From positions 2,245,001 to 2,309,000 of the forward strand of contig NZ_CP085167.1 of NCBI RefSeq assembly GCF_022788715.1: a stretch of 64,000 bases of DNA. The letters are read 5' to 3'. The DNA is from Sulfitobacter sp. DSM 110093 (GTDB lineage: Bacteria; Pseudomonadota; Alphaproteobacteria; Rhodobacterales; Rhodobacteraceae). Positions 8,672-17,292 of the stretch are shown piece by piece. Position numbers and translations under genes: made by a program. The notes under the pieces are model-generated. The model did no database searches. It was not told where the DNA came from and saw only the letters and a program-made list of their open reading frames with translations. Within the stretch, counting starts at the first letter, position 1; each line of letters starts with the position of its first letter.

Positions 8672-9367
8672 ATGACCATACAGATGCGCGCCCTCTTCGT
8701 TCACCTTTTTACTGCCACCGGTGCGGTGCTGGCGATGCTCGCCATGCTCGCCGCTGTGGAGGAAAAATGGGATTTGATGTTCCTTTGGCTGGTGATCGCC
8801 TTTTTTGTTGATGGCATCGACGGCCCATTGGCGCGCAGATACGATGTGAAGACCAATGCGCCGGAGTTTGACGGCGTCTTGATGGATCTCATCATCGACT
8901 ACCTCACCTATGTCTTTATTCCGGCCTTCGCGCTGTTCACCTCGGGCCTGATGGATGGCTGGAGCGGTTGGGCGATGATCATTATCATCACCTTTGCCAG
9001 CGTCATGTATTTTTCCGACACCCGCATGAAAACCAAGGACAATTCCTTTAAAGGTTTTCCCGGCTGCTGGAACATGCTGGTGCTGGTGCTATTTGCTTTG
9101 CAGCCCGAATGGTGGATCAGCTTGATCGTGGTCACGATCCTTGCCGCGGCGATGTTTCTGCCGATCAAGTTCGTGCACCCCGTTCGGACCGAACGCTGGC
9201 GCCCCGTGACATTGCCCATGGCGCTGGCATGGACCTTCTTCGCGGGCTGGTCGGCTTGGGTGAACTTTCACCCCGAAAGCTGGGCCCACTGGGGTCTGGT
9301 AATCACCTCAGTCTACCTGATTTGCGCTGGTGCTGCGCAGCAGTTGATCCCCCTCGCCGAAGACTGA
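8672..9367 (+). CDS. pcs: Phosphatidylcholine synthase
   Basis: A 231-residue integral membrane CDP-alcohol phosphatidyltransferase. The catalytic motif DGPLARRYDV...GVLMDLIID (about residues 46-72) has a longer-than-usual spacing between AR and the last GxxxDxxxD. That spacing is characteristic of bacterial Pcs, which condenses choline with CDP-diacylglycerol to give phosphatidylcholine in one step. About seven to eight membrane segments are visible. The start is uncertain: the ATG at 8672 gives the family-like start MTIQMRALFVHL, while the ATG at 8651 adds seven residues; neither has a clear Shine-Dalgarno sequence. It stands alone between divergent rpmB and convergent ogt. Confidence 0.88.
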   Translation: MTIQMRALFVHLFTATGAVLAMLAMLAAVEEKWDLMFLWLVIAFFVDGIDGPLARRYDVKTNAPEFDGVLMDLIIDYLTYVFIPAFALFTSGLMDGWSGWAMIIIITFASVMYFSDTRMKTKDNSFKGFPGCWNMLVLVLFALQPEWWISLIVVTILAAAMFLPIKFVHPVRTERWRPVTLPMALAWTFFAGWSAWVNFHPESWAHWGLVITSVYLICAGAAQQLIPLAED

Positions 9368-9382
9368 GCTTGCTTTAGGCGC

Positions 9383-9838
9383 TTATATCAACAGCCCCGC
9401 CGCGCCCTCATGGCGCAGCAATGCGACCTTGGTCTCAACCCCGCCTGCCCCGCTAAAGCCGGTCAGCCCCTTTGCCCCCATCACGCGGTGGCAGGGGATG
9501 ATAATCGGGATCGGATTGCCGCCACAGGCCCCGCCCACCGCTTGCGCTGGCATGCCAAGGTCGCGGGCAATCTCGCCATAGGTGCGGGTATCGCCGAACG
9601 GAATCGCCAGAATCGCGGCGCAGACCTCGCGCTGGAAATCGCTCCCTTTGATGCGAAGTGGCAGGTCAAAGCTCTGGCGCTTACCTGTCGCGTATTCGTT
9701 AAGTTGGCTCAGCGCAGTATCGAGCAGGTCCGAGCAGTCCTGCCGTGTCGCCTGCCCCCAGCCAAGCGCGGTGATGGCGCCGTCTTCTTCGGTCAAGGTC
9801 AGATCGCCGAAGGGCGTGGTGAGGGAGGCGTGTTTCAT
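9383..9838 (-). CDS. ogt: Methylated-DNA-protein-cysteine methyltransferase
   Basis: A 151-residue Ogt-type suicide repair protein. The acceptor cysteine lies in IIIPCHRVMG (about residues 115-124). It is preceded by the conserved TRTYGEIA (84-91), and VGGACGGNP replaces the usual VGxAxxxNP. It transfers methyl groups from O6-methylguanine and O4-methylthymine to its own cysteine. No Ada N-terminal zinc domain is present. I start at 9838 (MKHASLTTPFGDL); an in-frame ATG at 9865 would add nine residues. It converges on pcs with a 15-bp gap. Confidence 0.92.
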   Translation of the reverse strand: MKHASLTTPFGDLTLTEEDGAITALGWGQATRQDCSDLLDTALSQLNEYATGKRQSFDLPLRIKGSDFQREVCAAILAIPFGDTRTYGEIARDLGMPAQAVGGACGGNPIPIIIPCHRVMGAKGLTGFSGAGGVETKVALLRHEGAAGLLI

Positions 9839-9931
9839 TGTCCCATTCTGCGCCAGAAACGACATTTACGAAAGAGCGCTAAGGGCGATGCCCAGTGTGC
9901 CACCGTGCGGGGCATTGGCGACCGGCCAAAG

Positions 9932-9964
9932 AAAAACGGGCGCCGGTTATCCCGACGCCCGTTT
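9932..9964 (-). terminator. Rho-independent terminator of ileS
   Basis: An approximately 13-bp GC-rich minus-strand stem (AACGGGCGTCGGG with CCGGCGCCCGTT) is followed by TTTTTCTTT. It starts about 20 bases past the ileS stop codon. Confidence 0.8.
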
Positions 9965-9984
9965 TACCATGCTCTTGGAACGCC

Positions 9985-12906
9985 TTAGGCTTCCGCCAAC
10001 GCCTCACGCACTGCTTCATCGCAGCGCCCGCAAACGCCGGGATGCTCATGCGTGCCGACATCAGGCAGCACCTTCCAGCAGCGCTCGCATTTGGCACCTT
10101 CGGCCTTTTCAAACACCACGGACACGCCTTGCGTCTCGGGCATGCGGAAGGCCTCAGCCGGGGCTGCATCGCCTGTTACGGTGATGTCAGACGTGATCGC
10201 AACATCCTCAAACGACACGCTTTCCAGCGCTTCGCGCTGCGCCTCATCGGTCACATGGACAATCGGTGCCGCCTCAAGCGAGGCACCGATTACCTTCTCA
10301 GTCCGCTGAACCTCAAGCGCTGCCGTTACCACACGCCGCGCGGCACGGACCTTGGCCCATTTCGCGGCCAGTTCCGGGTTTAACCATGCTTCGGGTGTCT
10401 CAGGCATATCCACAAGATGCACCGAGGATTCCTCGCCGGGGAAGCGCTCCAACCAGACTTCTTCCATGGTAAAGACCAGCACAGGTGCAAGCCATGTAGT
10501 CAGACGGTGGAAGAGGATATCCAGTACCGACCGCGCGGCGCGGCGGCGCAGAGTATCGCCATCACAATAGAGCGCATCCTTGCGGATATCAAAGTAGAAG
10601 GCCGAGAGATCGACGGTGGCAAAGGTGAACACCGCCTGAAACACACCTTGGAAATCGAAGCGCGCAAAACCATCCCGCACGACTTTGTCGAGCTCCGCCA
10701 CCCGGTGCAGCACCCAACGCTCCAACTCGGGCATATCGGCGGGATCGACGCGATCGGCCTCGGAGAAATCATTCAACGCCCCCAGCATGTAGCGCATGGT
10801 GTTGCGCAAACGGCGATAGCTATCGGCCACGCCTTTGAGAATCTCATCCCCGATCCGCTGGTCGGCGGTATAATCGGTCTGCGCCACCCAGAGCCGCAGA
10901 ATATCCGCGCCATACTGCTGCACGATCTTCTCGGGCACGATGGTATTGCCGATGGATTTGGACATCTTCATGCCCTTGGCGTCCAGCGTGAAGCCATGAG
11001 TCACCACATTGCGGTAAGGCGCGCGGCCCGTGGTGCCCACGGACTGCAACAGCGAGGAGTGGAACCACCCGCGGTGCTGGTCGGTGCCTTCCATGTAAAC
11101 GTCTGCGATGCCGTCCTCGGTCCCGTCTTCACGGTCGCGCAGGGTGAAGGCATGGGTCGAGCCGCTGTCGAACCAAACGTCGAGGATGTCGGTCACCTGA
11201 TCGAACTCCGCCGGATCGACGATGCCTTCGAGGAACCGCTCCTTCGCGCCTTCCGCATACCACGCATCGGCACCCTCGACCTCGAAAGCCTCGGTGATAC
11301 GCTGGTTCACTGCTTCGTTGCGCAGTAGGAAGTTCTCATCCGTTGGGGCCACGCCCTTGCGCACGAAACAGGTCAGCGGCACGCCCCATGCGCGTTGGCG
11401 GCTCAGCACCCAGTCGGGCCGTGCCTCCATCATCGAATGCAGACGGTTGCGGCCAGATTTCGGCACCCAGTTGACCTTGTCGATACACGTCAGCGCGCGC
11501 TCGCGGATGGTCTTGCCGTTTTGGTCCAGACCGTCGCCGACTTCCTTGTCGATGGCAGCAAACCACTGCGGCGTATTGCGGTAGATCACCGGCGCCTTAG
11601 AGCGCCAGCTGTGCGGGTAGCTGTGCTTGATCTTGCCACGCGCCAGCAGACCGCCGACCTCAACCAGCTTGTCGATAATGGCGCTGTTGGCGTTGCCCTC
11701 CTTGCCATTGGGCTTGAGGATCGCTTTGCCGCCAAAGAACGGCAGATCGTCGCGGAAACGACCGTCTTCCATGACGTTATAGGTGATCACCTGTGGCAGC
11801 ATACCCAGATCGCGGTAAAGCTCATATTCCTCAAGACCGTGCGACGGCGCGCAGTGCACGAAGCCTGTCCCCTCGTCCGAGGTCACGAAATCGGCGGCAC
11901 GGAAATCGCGCGGATCATCCCACTCGCCCTCCGCCCCTTCGGCACCGGCCAGCGGGTGCAAAAGCGAGATTTTGGCCAATTCGTCATTCTCGACGCCGCG
12001 GACACGGCGCCACATGCCATCTTCCAGACGCGCCCGGGCAAAGACATCCGCCGCCAGATCATCGGCCAGCAGGAACCGCTCGCCCACCTCGGCCCAGCAT
12101 TCGTCCGGTGTGGCGGTGACTTCGTAAAGGCCATAGGAAATGCCCTCGCCGTACACCACGGCCTTGTTCGAGGGCATGGTCCAAGGCGTTGTGGTCCAGA
12201 TCACCACGTGCGCGCCGTCCAGATCGCCTTCGGTGCCGACGACCTCGAACTTCACCCAAACGGTGTGGCTTTCCTTGTCGTGATACTCGACCTCAGCCTC
12301 GGCCAGCGCGGTCTTTTCGACCGGCGACCACATCACAGGCTTAGAGCCCTGATAAAGCGTGCCGTTCATCAGGAACTTCATGAATTCCTCGGCGATCACG
12401 CGCTCGGCGTGGAAATCCATCGTGAGGTACGGGTTTTCCCAATTGCCGGTAATGCCCAACCGCTTGAACTCTTCGCGCTGCACATCGACCCAACCGCGGG
12501 CGAACTCGCGGCATTCGGCGCGGAATTCATTGATCGGCACCTGATCCTTGTCGCGGCCCTTCTTGCGGTACTGCTCTTCGATCTTCCATTCGATCGGCAG
12601 GCCGTGGCAATCCCAGCCGGGGATATAGCGCGCATCATAGCCCATCATCTGGTGGCTACGCACGATCATGTCCTTGATCGTCTTGTTCAGCGCGTGACCG
12701 ATGTGCAGGTTCCCGTTGGCGTAGGGAGGGCCATCGTGCAGGGTGAAAGGCTCACGGCCCTCTTTCTCGCGCAGGCGGTCATAGACGCCGATTTTCTCCC
12801 AGCGTTCCAGCCAAGCGGGCTCGCGCTTGGGCAGTCCGGCGCGCATCGGGAAATCGGTTTTGGGCAGGTTCAACGTGGCTTTATAGTCGGGGGTCTCGGC
12901 GCACAT
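9985..12906 (-). CDS. ileS: Isoleucyl-tRNA synthetase
   Basis: A 973-residue class I aminoacyl-tRNA synthetase that charges tRNA-Ile. The HIGH motif is in GNLHIGHALNK (about residues 65-75) and the KMSKS loop in GMKMSKSIGN (about 650). The C-terminal zinc motif CERCWK...CGRCDEAV marks the bacterial type that is normally sensitive to mupirocin. The editing domain is in place and the length is ordinary. The start at 12906 has AGGA about nine bases upstream. The gene is monocistronic. No T-box leader is visible. Confidence 0.97.
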   Translation of the reverse strand: MCAETPDYKATLNLPKTDFPMRAGLPKREPAWLERWEKIGVYDRLREKEGREPFTLHDGPPYANGNLHIGHALNKTIKDMIVRSHQMMGYDARYIPGWDCHGLPIEWKIEEQYRKKGRDKDQVPINEFRAECREFARGWVDVQREEFKRLGITGNWENPYLTMDFHAERVIAEEFMKFLMNGTLYQGSKPVMWSPVEKTALAEAEVEYHDKESHTVWVKFEVVGTEGDLDGAHVVIWTTTPWTMPSNKAVVYGEGISYGLYEVTATPDECWAEVGERFLLADDLAADVFARARLEDGMWRRVRGVENDELAKISLLHPLAGAEGAEGEWDDPRDFRAADFVTSDEGTGFVHCAPSHGLEEYELYRDLGMLPQVITYNVMEDGRFRDDLPFFGGKAILKPNGKEGNANSAIIDKLVEVGGLLARGKIKHSYPHSWRSKAPVIYRNTPQWFAAIDKEVGDGLDQNGKTIRERALTCIDKVNWVPKSGRNRLHSMMEARPDWVLSRQRAWGVPLTCFVRKGVAPTDENFLLRNEAVNQRITEAFEVEGADAWYAEGAKERFLEGIVDPAEFDQVTDILDVWFDSGSTHAFTLRDREDGTEDGIADVYMEGTDQHRGWFHSSLLQSVGTTGRAPYRNVVTHGFTLDAKGMKMSKSIGNTIVPEKIVQQYGADILRLWVAQTDYTADQRIGDEILKGVADSYRRLRNTMRYMLGALNDFSEADRVDPADMPELERWVLHRVAELDKVVRDGFARFDFQGVFQAVFTFATVDLSAFYFDIRKDALYCDGDTLRRRAARSVLDILFHRLTTWLAPVLVFTMEEVWLERFPGEESSVHLVDMPETPEAWLNPELAAKWAKVRAARRVVTAALEVQRTEKVIGASLEAAPIVHVTDEAQREALESVSFEDVAITSDITVTGDAAPAEAFRMPETQGVSVVFEKAEGAKCERCWKVLPDVGTHEHPGVCGRCDEAVREALAEA

Positions 12907-13291
12907 GGGGAGCGTCCTTCGGCATTGGGGGGTTATTCAATCTGGTTCGGTGCGAGCGGCTCAAACACCTCGGCCCGGCGTCTCAGTTGGTCAGAGCGCC
13001 GGGGATATAATTCGAATAATGATCGCGGTGAGGCGTGTCATAAAGCCGCTTATAAACAGCCCCCCCTGCCCCGACAAGCCCCGGCAGAGCGACAGGAAAT
13101 TGCAGTTCAACCAGCGGCGGATATGACCCCAGAAATCTTAGCAACGATCTTAACATTTTTTATGATTCCCGGCCTTCTCTTGAATTGTTCGGCGAAAACA
13201 GCATCATACGCTTTTCATTATACTAAACGAGTGCGTGGCCCCTTGTGCTTAGGGCAACCGCGCCATTTTTAATGGGCGGAAAGGCCTCTAA
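12907..13291. other. Intergenic region between ileS and the Crp/Fnr gene
   Basis: This 385-bp divergent spacer holds the ileS and crp/fnr-like promoters. The only strong structure is the stem at 12974-13003. An AT-rich part at about 13130-13240 is the likely promoter area of the regulator gene. A 73-codon open frame on the plus strand (12905-13126) has no ribosome-binding site or recognisable protein and is not called. Confidence 0.6.
12974..13003 (+). repeat. tRNA D-arm-like stem-loop
   Basis: CCCGGCG (12974-12980) and CGCCGGG (12997-13003) are perfectly complementary. With one bulged T the stem extends by CTC/GAG around loop AGTTGGTCA. The core CTCAGTTGGTCAGAGC is the standard tRNA D-arm sequence. 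No anticodon or T-arm follows, so it is not an intact tRNA. It may be a tRNA relic or a regulatory stem-loop. Confidence 0.5.
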
Positions 13292-14041
13292 GTGACCACC
13301 GAACAGCCCCTATATCATGATATGACCGTTAAACCCTCTGGCATGGTGGATCACCTAAGTGATGCGCAGTGGGCCAAGCTCGCGCCGCTTTTGGTCCAGC
13401 ATAAGCATTATGCCCCCGGAAACGTGGTTAGCCGCCGGGGAGATCATTTGAACCACAGCCTTTTGCTGCTTGATGGTCTGATCGCCCGGAGCGTGCCCCG
13501 CGGGCAACGCGCGCGCAGCACGTTCGTCGCTCTGCAATTTCCGGGCGAGTTCGTTGATCTACATGCCTTTCCACTAAAGCGGTTGGACCATGACGTCGTA
13601 TCGCTGACCGATACGCGTGTGGCTATAGTGTCTCATGACACGCTGCACGAATTGCTTAACGGCGATGTAGAACTGGCCCGAAAGCTCTGGCTTATGACCT
13701 TGGTGGATGCCTCAATTCACCGCCATTGGGTTATGCGCAACAGCGCCATGCGCGCGCTCGCGCGGGTCGCGAATTTCCTAAGCGAGTTTGATGCCCGCAT
13801 GACCGCCGCCTACGGTGTGGAGCGTCAAAGCCTACCCTTCAGCCTGCGCCAAACTGACATTGCCGATGCCACTGGCCTCACCTCGGTTCACGTCAGCCGC
13901 ACATTGCGTGAACTGCGCGAACATGGCTGCTGCTCTGTGACGGGAGGGAAGCTTTTGATCCACGACCGTAACGGCTTGCACAAAGTCGGTATGTTTGAGG
14001 CGGCCTATCTATATATGCCGGAACCCGAGACAGTGATTTAA
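13292..14041 (+). CDS. Crp/Fnr-family transcriptional regulator
   Basis: A 249-residue regulator with a cyclic-nucleotide-binding-like beta-barrel (about residues 25-130), a dimer helix, and a C-terminal winged HTH. The recognition region is RQTDIADATGLTSVHVSRTL (about 189-208). It has no N-terminal cysteine cluster, so it is not an oxygen-sensing FNR; it resembles effector-unknown Crp/Fnr proteins of rhizobia and roseobacters. Translation probably starts at GTG 13292, with GGAAAGG nine bases upstream; an internal ATG ten codons later is possible. It converges on the sugar-transferase locus, which it might control, but no direct evidence is visible. Confidence 0.88.
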   Translation: MTTEQPLYHDMTVKPSGMVDHLSDAQWAKLAPLLVQHKHYAPGNVVSRRGDHLNHSLLLLDGLIARSVPRGQRARSTFVALQFPGEFVDLHAFPLKRLDHDVVSLTDTRVAIVSHDTLHELLNGDVELARKLWLMTLVDASIHRHWVMRNSAMRALARVANFLSEFDARMTAAYGVERQSLPFSLRQTDIADATGLTSVHVSRTLRELREHGCCSVTGGKLLIHDRNGLHKVGMFEAAYLYMPEPETVI

Positions 14042-14064
14042 TTCGCCTCTGTTGACGCTTCTTT

Positions 14065-15222
14065 CTACCCCACATCTGCCATCGCTTCGTTCAGGCCCTC
14101 CACCCGCAGAGCGAGCGACGGATAGGTTCTGCGCGGCACTCCCACATATCGCTGTGCAGATGCCTCACGATAAAGCCGTTCAAACTTCGCAACCATTGCC
14201 CGCGCATCGAACAGCCGCGTCACGCGGGCGCGCGGTACCTCCGAAGGAATTGCAGACGCAAGCTGCAGGGCCTCTGCCAAGGCAGCTGGGCTATCGTCGG
14301 CGGCGATCACACCTGCATCGCCAAGCACCTCTTCGACGGCCCCATGTGGGGTTGCCGCGATGGGTAGCCCCATCGCCATCGCCTCCACCGCTGCAAGGCC
14401 AAAAGGTTCCTCCCATTGCGGCGTGAAAAGCGCGACAGATGCCCGACCATAGGCCTGTCCAAGCGCAACAGTATCCAAATGCCCGACGTATTCAACACCG
14501 CCATATAGATGGGGTCTTACCAAATCGTTAAAGTAATCCTCATGCTCAACTACGCCGTAGAGTCGCAGCGGCACTCCGGCGATCTGCGCGGCCTCTGCCG
14601 CCAAATGCGTGCCTTTCGTCGGCGTGATCCGACCTGCCCAAACCGCGCTGCCATCACCGGGTCCGCCTTCAGTCCATTCGGTAAGGTCGATCCCGTTGTG
14701 CACCACATGCGCGGTTTCTGGCGCGCCTTCGGGCCACCAAATGTCCCGCTGGCGTGCCGAAACAACGGAAGAGAGATGCCAAGGCGCTGCCCCATCCGTC
14801 AGAGCGCGGCGCAAAACCTTAAACGGCGGGATATGAAGCGATGTGACCATCGGCAGCCGCTCTGCCCGCGACAGGCGCGGTAGGTAGCGGTGCAGCGCGT
14901 TGTTGTGCACCACGTCAAAGCGCCCCTCTAACAAGAGCCGCGCCGCACGGGCATAGCAGGCATCAAGGTGCGCATTCAGCGCCTCGGTTCCGTGGAAATT
15001 ATGCCACGGAAACCGCGCATCATAATGCGCATCGCAGATCGGCAGCAGTTTGACCCCCGGTGGCAGCCCTGCGGCACTGTCGCCGCTGGCCAATAGGGTC
15101 ACGTCATGGCCCCGCGCGGCCAACATCCGTGCAAGCCCGTGTGTAAACGCCTCCATTCCGCCCTTGAAGGGGGGGGCAATAGGATGGCGAATATGGCCGA
15201 CGATGGCGATGCGCAGGGTCAT
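14065..15222 (-). CDS. Glycosyltransferase family 4 protein
   Basis: A 385-residue GT-B fold transferase. The N-terminal half has the glycine-rich acceptor loop PPFKGGMEAFTHGLARML. The donor half has the retaining-GT4 motif EEPFGLAAVEAMAMGLPIAA (about residues 285-304), with the E-x7-E pair that binds the nucleotide sugar. Sugar donor and acceptor are unknown. It is the last gene of a four-gene minus-strand operon, and its ATG overlaps the stop of the GT2 gene by four bases, so translation is coupled. Confidence 0.88.
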   Translation of the reverse strand: MTLRIAIVGHIRHPIAPPFKGGMEAFTHGLARMLAARGHDVTLLASGDSAAGLPPGVKLLPICDAHYDARFPWHNFHGTEALNAHLDACYARAARLLLEGRFDVVHNNALHRYLPRLSRAERLPMVTSLHIPPFKVLRRALTDGAAPWHLSSVVSARQRDIWWPEGAPETAHVVHNGIDLTEWTEGGPGDGSAVWAGRITPTKGTHLAAEAAQIAGVPLRLYGVVEHEDYFNDLVRPHLYGGVEYVGHLDTVALGQAYGRASVALFTPQWEEPFGLAAVEAMAMGLPIAATPHGAVEEVLGDAGVIAADDSPAALAEALQLASAIPSEVPRARVTRLFDARAMVAKFERLYREASAQRYVGVPRRTYPSLALRVEGLNEAMADVG

Positions 15223-16163
15223 TCCGCCGCGATCCGCTCTTCGCCGCGCAGATAGCGCAGCACGCGCGCGGTATTGGCGTAGGGCTGATCAGATTGCTGC
15301 TCACAGAGCGCAAAATCATCCGCATCCGGCTCGCGCAACTGCACCAACGCATCCCCATCATTGCCCACCAACCCCATAAGGCGAAAGGCCGTGAGCCAGT
15401 GGTTCATCGTTCGGTGGCCCCATTTGTCAGCAAAGATCTCGGTATTGCGCAGGATCGACGGAATGTGTTGGATCGGCGGCATGCAATGGGCGTGATGCTG
15501 GTGAAAGACCTTCGCCCCCTGCGCCCAGTGGATCGGCACGCCGCGCTCGTCCAATTCGCGGCCAAAATCGGTGTCCTCTCCCCCATATCCGGTAAAGCGT
15601 TCGTCAAAGCCGCCTGACTTGTTCCAATCTTGACGGTGGATGGCAAAGTTCAGCGACCAAAAGCAGCGGTAATCGTTGCAACGCTTCAACCCTTCGGCAG
15701 GCGGCCCTTGGCGGTCCGAATGACGCACGGCGACGGCTTCGAGTTTGCTGTAGGTCCACCCCTCATCTGCGGCGCCAGCGGGCAGGTAATTCACCTCGCC
15801 CATGATCAGACCGTTACCGGGGACCGCATAGCCCATGTAATCGGCGATGAGGTCTTGCGCAGGGATACAATCTACATCGAGGAAAACCAAACAGTCGCCT
15901 ACGGCTTCTGTCGCGACGGTATTGCGTGCCCGCGAAAGCGGGAGTTCGCGGCCTGTGACCTGTACCTGTCGAATTGGAAAATCGGTCAGCGGCAAGTCTT
16001 CGTAAAGCGTGTCTTGCATGACGCCGATCACCAATTCATCCGGCTGGCGGGTCTGCCGCGTAAGGCCGAGGATAACATTGTGCAAATGAACGGCCCGCCC
16101 CCGTGCAAGTGTCAGGGCGCTGACTGTGGTGTCTTTAGGCGCGGATGGGGTGAACGACGTCAT
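15219..16163 (-). CDS. Glycosyltransferase family 2 protein
   Basis: A 314-residue GT-A fold transferase. The DxD-like metal site is in CLVFLDVDCIP (about residues 92-102), and the acceptor-side motif GYGGEDTDFGRELDERG (about 196-212) contains the ED dyad typical of galactosyl or N-acetylgalactosaminyl GT2 enzymes. The start at 16163 has GGAG seven bases upstream and lies 29 bases inside the preceding GT gene. An upstream in-frame extension of 40 codons merely runs through that gene. The substrate is unknown. Confidence 0.87.
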   Translation of the reverse strand: MTSFTPSAPKDTTVSALTLARGRAVHLHNVILGLTRQTRQPDELVIGVMQDTLYEDLPLTDFPIRQVQVTGRELPLSRARNTVATEAVGDCLVFLDVDCIPAQDLIADYMGYAVPGNGLIMGEVNYLPAGAADEGWTYSKLEAVAVRHSDRQGPPAEGLKRCNDYRCFWSLNFAIHRQDWNKSGGFDERFTGYGGEDTDFGRELDERGVPIHWAQGAKVFHQHHAHCMPPIQHIPSILRNTEIFADKWGHRTMNHWLTAFRLMGLVGNDGDALVQLREPDADDFALCEQQSDQPYANTARVLRYLRGEERIAAE

Positions 16164-17292
16164 GTAAATCTCCGATTTCTTTGGATGTTTCAAAAAGCAA
16201 TTGATCGGCCAAACCGGCCAACCATTGGGCTGTCTCAGACGCGGCATTCTCATTGACCAAAGCCCGTTGCAGGGCCGGATCATTAGCGTTGATGGTGGTG
16301 CCTATCGCTGTGCGCCAAGCCTCGGCTGAAGATGGAAAATGCGCGAGGTGATGCGCCGCACCCGCACGGGCCAGTGCTTCGGCCTTTTCGATCTGTTCGT
16401 CGAAATAGCGCCACTCCGGCACGGCAAGCCAAGGCGTTTCTGCAGCGAGGATTTGGTGACAGGTGGTGTTCCCCGTAGACGCCACCACCATGTCAGCTGC
16501 CGCCAGATATTCGGGGGCGTTCTTGACCCAGCCGTGATGTTGCAGGTTTGCCGGTTCCGTCGCATGCCAGTCTCGCGCCATTTGACCGATGGTGATGAAC
16601 GCCGTTTCAGGCATTGCCCGCGCGGCGATACCAAAAGGGGCCGAAGCAAAACCAGTGCCACCACCACCCGACATGACAACCACCAACTGTTGATCCGATA
16701 CGATCCCGAGTTGCGCACGTGCCGCTGCCCGCGTTGCCGTATCAGGGCGCTTGACCTTGACCCCAAGCCCCCCGGCAAAATGGGTTTTTGCCATATGCCG
16801 CGCAGGCCAATCGGGCTGCGCCAGCGCCCGCGCCCCGGGACAAAGCAGACCAACCGCCCCGTCATAGGCCGCCTGATGCCCTGGATCGTTTCGCCGCCCG
16901 TGTTGCAGCACTTTGACATGCGGCACCGAGCATAGCCGCGCAAGCTGCGCCACCTCGGCAGAGACATCGCTTATCATTAACACTGGATTGGCACTGGCAA
17001 ACCACGACACCAGTTGCGCCATGGCCTGCCGGATCCCCGGCCAACCCAGAGGGGCGCAGTGTACCGTATCTGGGGCGGTGGTGGTGTCGTGGATGTCCTC
17101 CGCCCCGGTCGGTTCAAACAGCGATGGCAGGGTGATCAACTCTACCGGGCGATTAAAAGCCGGAAAAATATCTGGTTTCGCGCAAAAGACGGTCACCGGC
17201 TGGCTGTCTGGCAGCGCATTGACCACCGCCGCGCAGCGCTCGGCATGACCCCGGCCCTGATGATGCACGAAATAACCGATCGGCCGCGTCAT
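16135..17292 (-). CDS. MurG-like (GT28-type) glycosyltransferase
   Basis: A 385-residue GT-B protein. The N-terminus YFVHHQGRGHAERC matches the GxGH-type loop of UDP-sugar transferases. The C-terminal half has MSGGGGTGF (about residues 208-216), AAADMVVASTGNTTCHQILA and PEWRYFDEQ, as in MurG-like and UDP-glucuronosyl or galactosyl transferases. It is not MurG itself, since it lies outside the cell-wall cluster and its sequence is divergent. Its start overlaps the stop of the SPS-like gene by four bases, and its end overlaps the GT2 gene by 29 bases. Confidence 0.82.
   Translation of the reverse strand: MTRPIGYFVHHQGRGHAERCAAVVNALPDSQPVTVFCAKPDIFPAFNRPVELITLPSLFEPTGAEDIHDTTTAPDTVHCAPLGWPGIRQAMAQLVSWFASANPVLMISDVSAEVAQLARLCSVPHVKVLQHGRRNDPGHQAAYDGAVGLLCPGARALAQPDWPARHMAKTHFAGGLGVKVKRPDTATRAAARAQLGIVSDQQLVVVMSGGGGTGFASAPFGIAARAMPETAFITIGQMARDWHATEPANLQHHGWVKNAPEYLAAADMVVASTGNTTCHQILAAETPWLAVPEWRYFDEQIEKAEALARAGAAHHLAHFPSSAEAWRTAIGTTINANDPALQRALVNENAASETAQWLAGLADQLLFETSKEIGDLHDVVHPIRA

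Noticed and set aside
12907..13003. T-box riboswitch for ileS
   Set aside because: The tRNA-like sequence is on the opposite strand to ileS, and no T-box consensus or specifier loop is seen. T-boxes are also rare in proteobacteria.
12905..13126. Possible 73-codon gene in the ileS-crp/fnr spacer
   Set aside because: No Shine-Dalgarno sequence, no signal peptide or motif, and it runs through the D-arm-like hairpin and promoter area.
11395..13272. A 625-codon open frame on the plus strand opposite ileS
   Set aside because: It is antisense to ileS, which has full synthetase motifs. The frame resembles no family and is a GC-bias shadow.
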